64,000 bases of DNA, from contig OY720643.1 of the NCBI GenBank assembly GCA_963169105.1, forward strand, positions 21,672,373 to 21,736,372. Direction: 5' to 3'. The notes beneath the pieces are model-generated. The model was not told where the DNA came from and did no database searches. It saw nothing but the letters and a program-made list of their open reading frames with translations. This DNA comes from Ceriagrion tenellum (Eukaryota > Arthropoda > Insecta > Odonata > Coenagrionidae). How positions within the stretch are numbered: the stretch's first letter is position 1; every line of letters starts with the position of its first letter. The position numbers and the translations under genes are program-made. Below, one piece after another: positions 13,508 through 24,240 of the stretch.

Positions 13508-13676
13508 TCATGAAAAAAACACTTCCTATTTTTCCACAATATATTGTCAATGGTAACACTAGTTGTGACGCATGGGCATTGAGGCAGGCATTAGTACCTG
13601 AGGACGACGCTTTTGCGTCGAAATTAGTTTTACCATTGATAATAAATTGTGGAAAAATACAGTGTTTTTTGCATCA
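13508..13676. mobile_element. 169-bp foldback with hammerhead-like core
   Basis: Outer arms AAAAAACACTTCCTATTTTT (from about 13,513) and its partner ending GTGTTTTTT near 13,670 pair as reverse complements; the pairing runs inwards through TTTCCACAAT, TCAATGGTAA and ACTA. On the plus strand near the middle sit CTGAGGA (13,598-13,604), one unpaired C, a perfect 5-bp stem GACGC/GCGTC around a TTTT loop, then GAAA (13,620-13,623). This is the same arrangement as in the 7.6 kb foldback, in an otherwise unrelated sequence. Best reading: a non-autonomous element built from two inverted Penelope-like 3' tails. Confidence 0.75.
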
Positions 13677-15690
13677 CCATTGATTCATCCAAAAACCTGT
13701 CATGTAATAAATGAGTCACGATGGCATTTTACTTGCGACGTAAGTTGAGATCATATTTAATGCCATTGCCAAGCTCGTTTGATTAGATAGCCAAAGGAAA
13801 ATACCAAGTTCGTCAGGCATATTACAGTAGTAAGAACGGCAACTAACGCACATGTTTTTTTTAACGTGAGTGTCCAAATTTTGGGCATAGTTCTCTTGAT
13901 CCTTCTGGCAGGAGGTAAATTGTCTTCAAGTAAGACACTTGACTACCCAAGGCAGTGTTAAAGCATAGCTAAATCATGTTGTTGTGTAATTTAAAAAAGG
14001 GTGCTGGACCATATTCATAGATGCACACATAAAGCCAATGAGTGTGTTAACACAGGAATTTCAAAATTATGAGGCAACAGAAATTGAATCAGGACCATTA
14101 AAAATAGTAGGACAGGAAGTTTGCACTACTAATATGGAATGGTAGGGATTAATTATACCTCTATGGTTACAAGAATGTTAGAGCAGTGAAAATTATATCG
14201 AGATAGATGCACTAGGCACTGGGGTTGAGAAGTATACGGACTTCACATAGGTATTTGTAGCTCTGCGCTGGTATTTGAAACTTCTCTTTATGGTAGTTTA
14301 AACAATTAAAAATTCACTACATGGATGTAGTTTTTAAGGCAGGATGTATGGAAAACCACATATGTCGCATATCATCCCTTAACTTGCAGTGTGGAAAGAA
14401 AGTTTCTGCATACGTACAAACTTTTGGAAGTCTTTCCCACAAGTTCATGAAATAATCGACATCGTGCATATTAATAATAATATATTTATAATCGTTATAA
14501 GCATTTTCAGTAACTCCAACAAAGCTCAATGGCGCTAAAATTGAATGAAGCTCAAATCAATAGTGCAGCGTCTATGGAAAAAGGAAAGGATAAAGGATGC
14601 AGCAATGCTATCAAACGCAAGAAACCGTCCAAATACGATTAACTATCCTCTAAAAAATAAGTCATTGTAAATCAATGCAAAGGCACAACATGGCAAGGTT
14701 ATACTATGTACGTCGTGAATGTAGAAATTAAACTACGAAATGCCGCAAAATGTTTAGAGGAACCCATGAAATATAACATGCACACCGTATATATTTAAAA
14801 CGCCATTCCCTCTCGGGGTATGCAAAATCAAGTTAATTAGTCATCGGTGTTGGGCCTAAAATAGTAGCTATTGGCGAGGAGTACATCTTTTTATCACGGA
14901 ATTTTTGCTTCCTTAGAAAACACTCATGGGTGAAAATGTTTTATGTACTGCCCACGACTTTAGTTTCGGCTTTCACACATCTTGTAGTCTCATCATTAAA
15001 TCTTTCATATTTTGCAAACACTCAGCCAGGATTCACAAAATTGTTCACTGTTAAAGTATTTCATCATTTGGTTTCAAGTTTTCATCATGAAGTTTACGTC
15101 GTCATACTCCCTGTAAAAAAATAACATGGTCTCTGCCGTATTCACTTTGAAATAAATGGGAAATAATGGCGAAAATATTCGGTTAAGTACCGAAAAAGAG
15201 TGAAGTCATCTCTCCTGTCCTATTACTGTAACTGCACCTTTTTTCGGTACATCTTCAAGTTCTTTCTTTAGTGTTCTCTTCTTTTTGCTCCTTGAGGCTG
15301 ACTAACAACTCATTCCATTGGAACAGATTGGCTTTCCACAGCCAATAATCTAGGGGCGGCCGGAACCTCCGCAAACCTATTTGGACGGGAATGGTCTGTG
15401 AGAGAACGTTCACATCCATGCAGACAGTTTCAACTGGGGAAGTAGCAACTTTTTCAGGAAAAGATAAAGCATAGAAAAAAGAGAAGACTCACATCCTTCC
15501 TGGACTTCCGGCCAAGGGGCGAACAATCCAACCATTACCTCTCGGAGGGTGGTATTATGGGGCGTGAAAAAGGATTCACCTCAGCATTTTTTTTTTCCAC
15601 CTTTCCAATTCCTCGCACCGGGATGGGCAGTCATTTTTTTCTACCCTAGCTTCTGCATAACGAACCTCAAGCCCGGAGGTAATTCTTCTT
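13677..15690. other. Unassigned DNA with a possible LINE scrap
   Basis: No gene recognised. A short segment at about 14,797-14,835 (CGCCATTCCCTCTCGGGG) resembles the 3' untranslated end of the LINE copies at 18.5 and 61.7 kb on the minus strand. It is too short to be sure. Confidence 0.45.
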
Positions 15691-15965
15691 CACTCCCCCC
15701 CTCTTAGAGATGCTGGTGCTCATTGTTGCGGGATGTCGCGCGGCCGTGGATTGTTGCAGCTGCCGTTCCGGATCTCCGGACACGGTTTTGAACGCCTACG
15801 AACACCTCCGGGCGTCTGATCCGGTACGCTCGGTGAACCCAGCTTTTTGGTCGCATACGTCCGCGCCGAGTCGCACTCGATGAAGCAGACAATTGAGGGG
15901 GAGACTATTCTCCGGAAAAGTTCGGATGTATACATATATAATCCCTCATTCAACCGCCGAGTGTG
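15691..15965. other. CpG-rich island, no gene recognised
   Basis: This stretch is clearly richer in G, C and CG dinucleotides than its flanks (for example GCGCGGCCGTGG near 15,737). Two minus frames (15,704-15,892 and 15,720-15,953) overlap in different phases. A TATA-like run (GTATACATATATAATCC) lies near 15,926-15,942. It could be a promoter or first exon, or an old GC-rich repeat. I recognise no protein. Confidence 0.4.
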
Positions 15966-16914
15966 ACATCAATTCGAGGCGATGCTTGACGCAACCGACG
16001 AGGGACGTGCTCGTGTCTTAATTCTTCATACTTGGGTCCACTTCATGGGACTCCAGCTGTCAGATGTGACACAATAAAACAAGAAGAGTAAAAGAACAGT
16101 GACAATTTTCTCTTCGTTAGGTAAAGAATCCCTACGCATTGCATTGTAATAATTATTTAAAAACAAAAAACACTAAATTTCATAATCAGTTTCACTTTGT
16201 TGCTTCAGCTTATTTTTTCTAAGGAATTATGAACTGCGACGCTAAAATGTGCTAAGAAAAAAGCAGATAAGTCTTTCATTTATTGGTTTGAAAACTAGGT
16301 TATAATACTATTTTCCGCGGTTTAGAATTCAAATATTCAGTTGCGTACCTTAGTTCTAAGTCGCTAGATCAAAGGTAACTTAGGCCTCAAAGCTCAACGT
16401 AGAGTTTGTAGGGAAACACTGATCTTTATTACAATAATTACTCTAAGAAAGCAAAGTACCTGGGGACTGAGCTTTTCTCTGTACACTGAATGTAATAATA
16501 TCATTTGAATGAAAAAATCAAATGGATATTTATTTTATTTCAATACAATCTTTTAATATTTTTGATATACTTTGATATGAATACTAATCTCATTGATAAT
16601 GGCTTACATTGGTTTTTCTCGACAATTTTATTCCGTTAATCATAATTCCATGTTCTGCTCCAGCCTGAGCCATACAGGAACTTAAGTTTCATTTAGTTTG
16701 CAATACATGGGAAGTGTTTTTGTGACAAAATCCACTGAGAATTGCTTGATTTAGTTTCATTTCATTTCGTTTCGTATTTGAAACTACACGGTTTAATACC
16801 TTATAAAAGTTTTATGTTCATATAAATATAGTTCTTACTTAAATGAAGCACTTACGAGAAAAAAATCAGATCAGAGGAGTAGTGTTTGAAACCCCTCGGA
16901 ATGATTTCGAATTG
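15966..16914. other. Unassigned AT-rich DNA
   Basis: No gene or repeat recognised. Confidence 0.6.
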
Positions 16915-17267
16915 GTAACTGAGGAGTCACGTGGTACAAAAAAAAATGGTTGGAGATTTTGAGCATTGTTTTCTGTGCTTCTTGCCGCCATATTGAGAGG
17001 AAGTTGGGAGGGATCTCATGGCGGGACATCCATAGGAGCCGAAACGGAACGATGTAGTCCAGTAAGATAAAAACTGTTGAAAAACCTATAATTAGCCGAT
17101 AAAATACTTAAATGTATATATACCAACATATCTCCATAACCAACTACGGAAACAATATTTCTACGAGAAAAACTTGAAGAAGTAGGATGTGTGAAATTTT
17201 TGTGTGTCGTTTGAGAACTTCAACGTCTCGAACCCTTTGTGATTGTACCACGTGACTCCCAAGTTAC
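16915..17267. mobile_element. 353-bp element bounded by 25-bp inverted repeats
   Basis: The left end reads GTAACTGAGGAGTCACGTGG from 16,915. The right end, reverse-complemented from 17,267, reads GTAACTTGGGAGTCACGTGG, and both continue TACAA. That is about 22 of 25 matching bases as terminal inverted repeats, and the internal sequence is not palindromic. The size and terminal repeats fit a MITE, but I could not find a clean target-site duplication outside the repeats, so superfamily and exact ends are unassigned. Alternatively it could be two inverted copies of a short dispersed motif. Confidence 0.5.
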
Positions 17268-17744
17268 ATGCTCGGGATAATTCATAGTAATTTCAATTAC
17301 AATTCCCTAGGAGTGGAATTCAACCATTGAAGCAATGGTCAGTTATTCTATATTAGATATATATCATATCTTATAGAATATAGTTATATTATATTTTTCA
17401 AGTCATGAATGGCCACAGCATACGAAACAGCTATTGAACGCATGTTGAAAAAGGAATCCAATGCCCGTCAAAAACAGAAACTTATTTTACTTCCATCATG
17501 TGTAATGTATTTACAAAGTGAAAAATGGCTCATTTCTTGTGATAAACGAAGAATATTTTTTGGATTTTACTTCCAGATTTAGCAAAAAATCGTAATTGTT
17601 TCATGAGATAGAAGAAAAACATTGGAACTCGCCATAATTGCAACGCCCTCTTCCCTCTATAGTTACGCAGTGAAATATTGTTTTTTTTCATCAAAGTAGT
17701 TTCGTAAACTTTTACTACAATATGTATTTCGCGCGCTTACCATA
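17268..17744. other. Unassigned AT-rich DNA
   Basis: No gene recognised. At 17,347-17,386 an imperfect A/T palindrome (TTCTATA ... TATAGAA) could form a weak hairpin. Confidence 0.55.
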
Positions 17745-18060
17745 TTCTTTCATTCATTCATTGGTCGTTCAATCCTAAGATTGGTTGACTTCAGCCCTCC
17801 ATCCTTCCCAATCTATTGCTAGTTCCCTTACATCCTGTCATCTCTTCCTATTTCCTCTTTTATTTGGTCCATAAAGTTCTTCCTCTGAGGGATTTTCCCT
17901 CTATTTTTACCTTCAATTACGCTCTTCACAAACCCATTGTCTCTCAAGGCGTGTCCAATCCGTCTGATTCGTCTTTTCTGATGGTGTTCCATATGGTCCT
18001 TTCCTCTTATACTCTTCACTACACTTCATAATTTATTATTTATTCCGTCTACTTTTTCTT
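17745..18060 (-). mobile_element. LINE ORF2 C-terminal remnant with CATT tail
   Basis: Read on the minus strand, the segment encodes peptides typical of the region after the reverse transcriptase of non-LTR retrotransposons: RIRRIGHALRDNGFVKSVIE, then GKNRGKIPQR, then NFMDQIKEEIG. The pattern 'IGH-LR ... EGK..GK...R...MDQIKEEIG' is the familiar LINE C-terminal block. Frames are broken by stops upstream of this block. The 3' end, at the left, carries a (CATT) run at 17,751-17,762, which on the element strand is an AATG-type tail. It is a 5'-truncated, dead copy; clade not assigned. Confidence 0.8.
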
Positions 18061-18532
18061 CAGCATTCTCTTCGAGCACCTAGTTTTACCTGCGTATCGA
18101 TTAATTTCATCCCAGCGGAAGTATGCGCTGCCAATCGAAGGATTGCTATTAAAAAAGAGGTCAAAAGACATGTGATATCACTTGGGACCTGTAAATATTT
18201 GAGGCATTTATATTGCAGGAGAGAGAAAGAGAGAGAGTTAACCGATAATAAATTCTTTATTGACTGGAGGAACTGGAATATTTGAAGTGCTTTAAAAGCA
18301 CTTATAAAATGCATTCAGCCATTTCAAATCGTCTTCGATTAGTTTCGTTACATTTCACCCGGGAGAGGGCGCGTGGTCTGATGTAACGTAAGAATATGGT
18401 TAAAACGTGTGCGGGATATTAGCGTCATTCCAAAAGAAATTGTTTTTTATTTTGCCTTGGTATAATATTTTCTCTTAATTTTCTTTTTAGATTGAGTTAC
18501 ATGTATATCTTATGAAATTCATGTTAAATTTT
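18061..18532. other. Unassigned DNA with a GA run
   Basis: No gene recognised. A (GA)-rich simple repeat lies at about 18,220-18,236. Confidence 0.55.
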
Positions 18533-18965
18533 CATACATACATTCCAATAACGCCGTTCCCTCCTGGGGTAGGCACAGTCACAAAGTTTCACTCATAAAT
18601 ACATATTTTTACACCTGACTCTGCTTCAGTAAATTTCTTCATACTGACCTATCCTTGAAAACCTCTTTTGCCTCATTTACCCCCATATACTGGTCCATAC
18701 ACGCCCTCCTGTTTTTAAGGCTCCTAATATTCCTCCTCCAAAGAATTTCCTCAACCACATTCAACCACAACTTTCTCGTCCTACCTCTCCCTCTTGCACC
18801 ATTCATTTCACTCTTTTATATCTGTTTCGTCATCCGACTCTCATCTATTCCCTCAACATGGCAAAACCAATGAAGCACACTCCTTTCATATATGTCCATT
18901 GCTGGGCAACAAGCTCACAATCATTCTTTACCCACTCATTCCTGACCCTATGCATCCTATTTTTG
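18533..18965 (-). mobile_element. LINE 3' end, same family as 36.5 and 61.7 kb
   Basis: The left edge holds CATACATACATT, equivalent to a TATG-type tail on the element strand. It is followed by the family's 3' untranslated sequence (GCCGTTCCCTCCTGGGGTAG and CAAAGTTTCACTC) and then the antisense of the ORF2 C-terminus. The coding match to the 36.8-37.1 kb copy runs through the antisense of 'RGRGWPRKLWLN' and 'MKQCMGVNEAKEV', with in-frame stops and small indels in this copy. Similarity fades past about 18,900. It is a truncated, inactive insertion; the plus-strand frames crossing it are antisense shadows. Confidence 0.8.
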
Positions 18966-21213
18966 CCTCAAGCTCTCCTCAGGTAACTCATATTTACGGA
19001 ATTTAGTCTATTCTTATGTGTATCTTGACATATTCATGTTTAACTATTAAATATTCATAATTATATTATATCGAATATAATGATGTTGGGAGAATTTCAC
19101 ATCAGAAATATTTTCTTCTGCTATTTGACACTAGTTAAAATATTGAGCTAAGCATTTTTCTCTTCCTGGTAAACTAATATATGATATATATTTTATTTTA
19201 GCTTTTAGAGATGACGTTTTACAGGCTAAAAAAATAACGCACGTATAATTACTATTATCTGATCTAATTTTAATGGGAAAATTTTACAATTGAAAGTAGA
19301 ACTAGAAACTCATATAAATTGTTCTAATGGATAAAATATATTTTAAACATAAGAAATCCAATCCAAATTAATATTTATTCGTATGAAGAGGGGTAAAACT
19401 GACCGTTGTGGCTAAAATGCCGAACCATAAAAACATCGCAGAGACATAATACAGATTCCTACGTGGAGTGTTGAAGGGCGCCTTGAAGCCAAATGAAATT
19501 ATGATGGATTATTAGCTAAAATTTCTGAGGATGTAGGTGATTCGGAGGTATGAAGACAGGGTAGAGCCGATAATTTATGAATATTGTAGCAAAGAAATAC
19601 CTTAGGGTGTCATTTACACTACGCGCGCCCTTTTTCGGGTTAACGTACATTTCATTAGCGTCGAGGAAGTAAAAGGTTTTGGAGAAATGTGATAATGTTT
19701 AGAGTGCGTAATCATGACTTTCATTCACAGTATTTTACCGTTTCTACAAATCTTTGTATGAACGTTAACCTTTAAGGAATACCTTCATCAGCAAGCAACC
19801 CTAGCCTTTTTCCCGACCCACGAGCTACCTTCCTTTTCCATTCCTCATTCTTTCAACCTAATCCCATTCACAATAACTTTCTTCCTCACTCCTTTACACC
19901 TACCGCTATTTTTATCCCATTTATGGCCTTTAAATCCCAATGCCTCCTATTGGACGAACCTTTCACTGGGTCTCGCTCCGTATTACCGATTCTCAAAGCT
20001 TTTCATCCCCACCAAATATATACATGCTTTTTTATCAGTCTTTTCTCGATATTTTTCCACTTCCCAGTCTCAAACATACGCACCATCTTCTCACTCTTTC
20101 GATTCAAACCCTGAGTATTAAAGCGCGAACATCGTGCTCTATGCCTTTATAGATATTAGTGCTAAATGATTTTTACCTTGAAAATGGCACTCAGTTGCTG
20201 AAACCCGGGTCGGTTTTAATAAATTTGCGTAGAATTAACGAAGTTGTATCTTTTCATCATGAATATTGAAAACTTCCACAGAGTAACGCTTGAAACAGTT
20301 TCGTTTGTTCTAAATGATTTTGATATGAATTTTTTTTAGCTAGAAAAAATCTTCCTCAACAACTCAATTCAGCTCTTATCCGTTTACAAGCTAGATCTTT
20401 AATATTTTTTGTCTTTACGACGAGAATACCAAAAATTATTAAGCTAAAACTTCAGCTTTACATCACTTGCCCCGTTTTCCGAAACATTTTAAAAATGATT
20501 TACCTTCACATTGATATTCATGCTATATGTTCCCTCCCCTTTTGAAAGAGTATGAAGAGCATCCTTTTTTCCAGCAGGTCACATTGGACGTTATCTGTCC
20601 ATTGAATCAGCTGCTTCAAAAGCATTTTTGATAATGGTAATGAATGTAACACTTGGAAACAGCTGGATCGATCCATTCATTGAGGATTGATTGAGGCCTC
20701 GGGCCTTGGGATTCCGATGTCTAATTGGTTGCATAAAAATTCATCCATGAGCATATTTGTAATTTCAAAACAATTCTGCTTGGAATTTAATTATCATGGC
20801 TGGAAAAAGACGAAACTTTATGAAAAAAATAACAACTTATAATACGCCCCAGATTTTGATGAGTTGCACTAGTCTCGTCGTGAGGAGGGAAAGTGAGTAA
20901 TGGAGTTTACTAAATGTTTAAGTGACAATGAAATGCTTATCTGCAGTGAGCTGAATATAGGAGAGGAATTATAGGATAAGATTTAAAAAGAGAAAGTGGA
21001 GACAGAGGGGGTTTGGAGACAGTTTTACGAAGTAAAACAGAGGAGATGAAAGCACTCCACAAAAATGGTGTGCTTGGAGGGCGGGATAAGGTAAACAAAC
21101 AGAATGAAAAACGTTACATATAGCTATTTGGGTTTCGGGAAGAAAGTTTTTAAAAACTGGTTGCGTAAACATACATGTATTGGGTAGCAATAATTTACAT
21201 TGGAGTGAGAAAT
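18966..21213. other. Unassigned DNA with a pyrimidine-rich tract
   Basis: No gene recognised. A pyrimidine-rich stretch at about 19,800-20,120 looks superficially like the antisense LINE remnants elsewhere, but its minus-strand translation showed none of the LINE C-terminal motifs, so I leave it unassigned. Confidence 0.5.
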
Positions 21214-21895
21214 TTATTGAGGTGATATAAATAGGCTGGGTAAAAACTGTTCGTGATTCTTGCTTGGAGGGATGTGAGAAGAATTAGGGAGGACTAGAAT
21301 ATGGAAGGCAGGCGCCCAAGATGAAGAGTCGTTACCATATGCATAATGAGGGCGCATAATTTTGCATCGGCATCTGGGGAACGAGCATAAGGCTGAGGGT
21401 GTATCGACACCGTCCCTGCAGGAACCCTCGTAACATCTCTTAACGGGTCCGGCCGATGCAATTTGCCAACCAGACCGACTAGAACGATTCTCGACCCTCG
21501 TGCTTCGGTCGCATGGAACTCGAAGAGGCATGCACGCGCTCATATACACAGTCATACAAACGACATCCACTCTCGGACAAGAGCCCCTGAGCATAGCGAT
21601 ATAAAAGGGGATATGGGAGAGGATATAGCGCGCAAAGGGGTCCGTCCATGATTCAAAATGCGGAGGGGAACATCGAAGCGGTCGTCGGGGAGTGTGTTCG
21701 GGACTTCTTGCTGCGTCATGTTTCCCCGGAGTTACAAGGATTGACGATGAGTGGAGAATCCCTCGCAGCCTTGTACTCCTCACCCTTTCATGGCTGGAAA
21801 CAGATCCCTTCGCACCAACTCTCATTATTACCCCTCGTTGCTTCGCTCTGCATCTTATCTCTTCCTACCTAGAGAAGGATGGGCGGGAAAGCTGA
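21214..21895. other. GC-rich island containing the window's longest open frame
   Basis: A minus frame of 203 codons (21,214-21,825) is the longest in the window. Plus frames of 62-74 codons also overlap it (21,463-21,651, 21,648-21,872, 21,692-21,895), so composition may explain the openness. The minus product is rich in S, R, P and C, with no transmembrane segment, domain or repeat that I recognise. On the plus strand a TATA-like box (ATATAAAAGGGG, 21,600-21,611) is followed by GC-rich DNA, so a promoter firing rightwards is possible. Function unknown, coding status unproven. Confidence 0.35.
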
Positions 21896-22482
21896 ACATC
21901 GGGAATTTATTTTTTCAAATATATCCCGGAAAACATTTTTACGTGTTAAGTATGTGAGAGTGCATACTTTTCAAACACCAATCTGAATAAGAGTTCAAAA
22001 TATAGCGTTCTGCATCATCGCATGTATCTATTTCCCTCAATATATTCCGAATTGCACATTTTTACAGCCTACAATCTGATAAAAATATGGAGTTGTAGTG
22101 CACTGAAAATAAAAACGATACGATAAGATAAGATAAATTAATTTGCTCTGGGAAGCACCCTTGATGCATGAAAAATAAAGGTTCGGGCTACTGCTCTGTT
22201 AAAGATGAAATCAATAAGCAGTTTTTTCATTACAATGAGGAAAACAAATATTACAAGACGTAATTTACATAATATACGACAGTAATTTAATATACAATCA
22301 ATATAAAATATACAATATAAACAAACGACAACTGAAACTAAATTACATCCAAAATAAGCTTTCAACAGGAATATGCCAGAGCTGAACAATCAAAAATGAT
22401 GGGTAATAGTTTTAAGAAGGCAGTTGGTACCAATTTTGGTGATTCCGGCGGTATTCTGTGGAACCTAAACAGAACTGACTAG
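21896..22482. other. Unassigned AT-rich DNA
   Basis: No gene recognised. Around 22,255-22,330 the sequence is A/T-rich with repeated ATATAC-like words. Confidence 0.6.
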
Positions 22483-22660
22483 TCACAAAACGAGCAAATT
22501 CCAAAAGTGTAAATTTATTACGACATAAGTTTTGCTTCTTACAGCATCATCAAGCAATCTTATTATATTACGCTTGCTAATTTAATCACCTGAGGATACT
22601 GTAATGAGCAAAACCTAGGTCGTTATAAATTTGCACTCGTGAGATTTGCTCATTTTGTGA
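22483..22660. mobile_element. 178-bp foldback element
   Basis: TCACAAAACGAGCAAATT at the left end pairs with AATTTGCACTCGTGAGATTTGCTCATTTTGTGA-like sequence at the right end. Matching continues inwards through TTTATTACGAC / GTCGTTATAAA and AGTTTTGCTTCTTACAG / CTGTAATGAGCAAAACC, with mismatches and small gaps. Near the middle, on the plus strand, CTGAGGA (22,592-22,598) is followed by ACTGTAATGAGC and AAAACC, a degenerate version of the hairpin-plus-GAAA core seen in the other foldbacks. Class inferred as a Penelope-like tail dimer. Confidence 0.65.
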
Positions 22661-22770
22661 TTTTTAGTCAAGGCAGTTGGTATTGTTCAGCGCCTTTTAG
22701 GGGAGTACATGCACTAATTTATCTGAGTTATTCTTGTCTTAACATCTCTAAATGATCCAAGATTAGTAAG
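22661..22770. other. Spacer between two foldbacks
   Basis: 110 bp with no recognisable content, separating two foldbacks that share no obvious sequence. Confidence 0.5.
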
Positions 22771-22940
22771 TGATAATGATACACAAAGAATATCGTACCG
22801 TCTACTTTATTTTCACACTCGTACTACACGTTTTTCGACTGAATATCAGTCATCATCATGTACGACTCTCAGTGTAGAACGATTAGTACGAGTGCGAAAA
22901 TAAAGTAGACAGCACGATATCCTTTATATATCATTTGTCA
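22771..22940. mobile_element. 170-bp foldback with hammerhead-like core
   Basis: The left arm (TGATAATGATACACAAAGAA from 22,771) pairs with the right arm ending near 22,940. Inside, TCTACTTTATTTTCACACTCGTACTA is matched with a single mismatch by TAGTACGAGTGCGAAAATAAAGTAGA. On the minus strand, near the centre, ATGATGA (22,859-22,853) precedes one unpaired T, a perfect 6-bp stem GACTGA/TCAGTC with a 3-nt loop, then GAAA (22,836-22,833) and AACG. Same design as the foldbacks at 7.6, 13.6 and 33.0 kb. Confidence 0.8.
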
Positions 22941-24099
22941 ATGCTGTTCTACAACATCTTGCCTGAGAAAGTGGAAAAATTAGTAAAACTTATCTCTTGC
23001 TCTAGTTGAGCATTATGGGTTTTGGTTCCTTATTCAAAAGTTTTCAGGAATTTCGAGTGAATGAGGTGAAAAAAGCATTCATTAAGTAATCAATTATAAT
23101 CGAAATAGTAAAATATCTGTCTGAACAAAAAGACTTTATACCAATGTTACTACTACTTCTTTATTGCCGCTGCATCATTCATAAGCCCTGGGGAGGGGAG
23201 GTGGTGTGTAAGTGGAGGAATTATAGTCGGAAGGGGAACTAGTCCAGGCGTCTGCCAGAGTCTCAATGGTTATGACCATGGCCGAGCAGTATCTCGCTCC
23301 AGATCGCGTGATTTTCGAGCTTCGCCATGCGATTGCCTGTTCACTTGTGCTCAGGGGTCCCCAATCACCCTGCATATCCCTACCGTAGCAGCGAGAGAAT
23401 AGAGGGTACAACGGAACTACTAGAAGATTTGAGTTTATAGAGCCGCATAAAGCGAGCAAATTGCATCCGACCTCAAAGTCATATGAAAAACTGTAATCAA
23501 ACTAGGTTCTTTGGCCGACATTATTTTCCCCTCGAATTTTTTCTCTCTCTCAAGGTAACCATTATTAATCATGTTGGACATGAAATATCCCATAAATACA
23601 CCAATGTATTGAAAATACACTTAAAGCATTCAAACAGGCATGTGGGAAATTTCAAAAACTCCTAAATAAAGAAAATCAATTGACTTCAAGTCACATTTCG
23701 CCAAGCACTTCTTAAAAACAGGGCTCAAGTGCCATTTTGAAAATATTCGTTGTTCACATATATGTGCCTAAGGTTATAAACTTGATGTTTTATAAATCCT
23801 CGAAATCAGCAAGTTTTCCCTGTCGACTGATTTTTACTATTTTATGCGATATGACGGCATTAAAATGTTCTCCTTTTTTGAGCACAGCTTTAAAATCTGA
23901 CATAATTCTTGCTAATCAACCCTATTGCTAATCTCTTCCTTTCTTGCTAATCCGTTCTTGCTAGTCTCTCCATTGCTGTCATCATATTCTGACCTTCCTT
24001 CTGTTTCCCTCATTGTCCTTCTTTTTGCCCGAAGCCTGCAACAAACTTCCAATACTCACTCTCTTCTCACCCGCTTTTCCCCTTCCCCCTCTCGTACTT
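22941..24099. other. Unassigned DNA
   Basis: No gene recognised. A less AT-rich patch at 23,180-23,460 opens a 94-codon minus frame without recognisable features. Confidence 0.5.
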
Positions 24100-24240
24100 G
24101 AGTTGTTATAAAAGGTTTGTATGTGTACTTTAATCTTCTGTTAGTCTTGATAATGGCGCGAAACGCTATAACCGTCGAAATTGCTGGGCAAAAATAAAAC
24201 TAATAGGATATGTACATACATCGTTTTCATTATGAGTTAC
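24100..24240 (+). mobile_element. Candidate Penelope-like element 3' tail
   Basis: The string GTCTTGATAATGGCGCGAAACG (in two parts: GTCTTGATAATGGC, then GCGAAACG) followed by CGTCGAAATTGC and AAAAATAAAAC matches the style of Penelope-like 3' tails: a TGATAATGG-type motif, a CGAAACG hairpin flank, then an AATAAAAC run. No GIY-YIG or reverse-transcriptase coding sequence could be recognised upstream. This copy is not part of a palindrome. The call rests on motif style, so it is tentative. Confidence 0.35.

Noticed and set aside
19800..20120. Another antisense LINE remnant
   Set aside because: Pyrimidine-rich like the true ones, but its minus-strand translation lacks the LINE C-terminal motifs.
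21214..21825. 203-codon minus-strand frame as a protein-coding gene
   Set aside because: Overlapped by several plus-strand frames, GC-rich composition explains its length, and there is no recognisable domain. Kept only as a region of interest.
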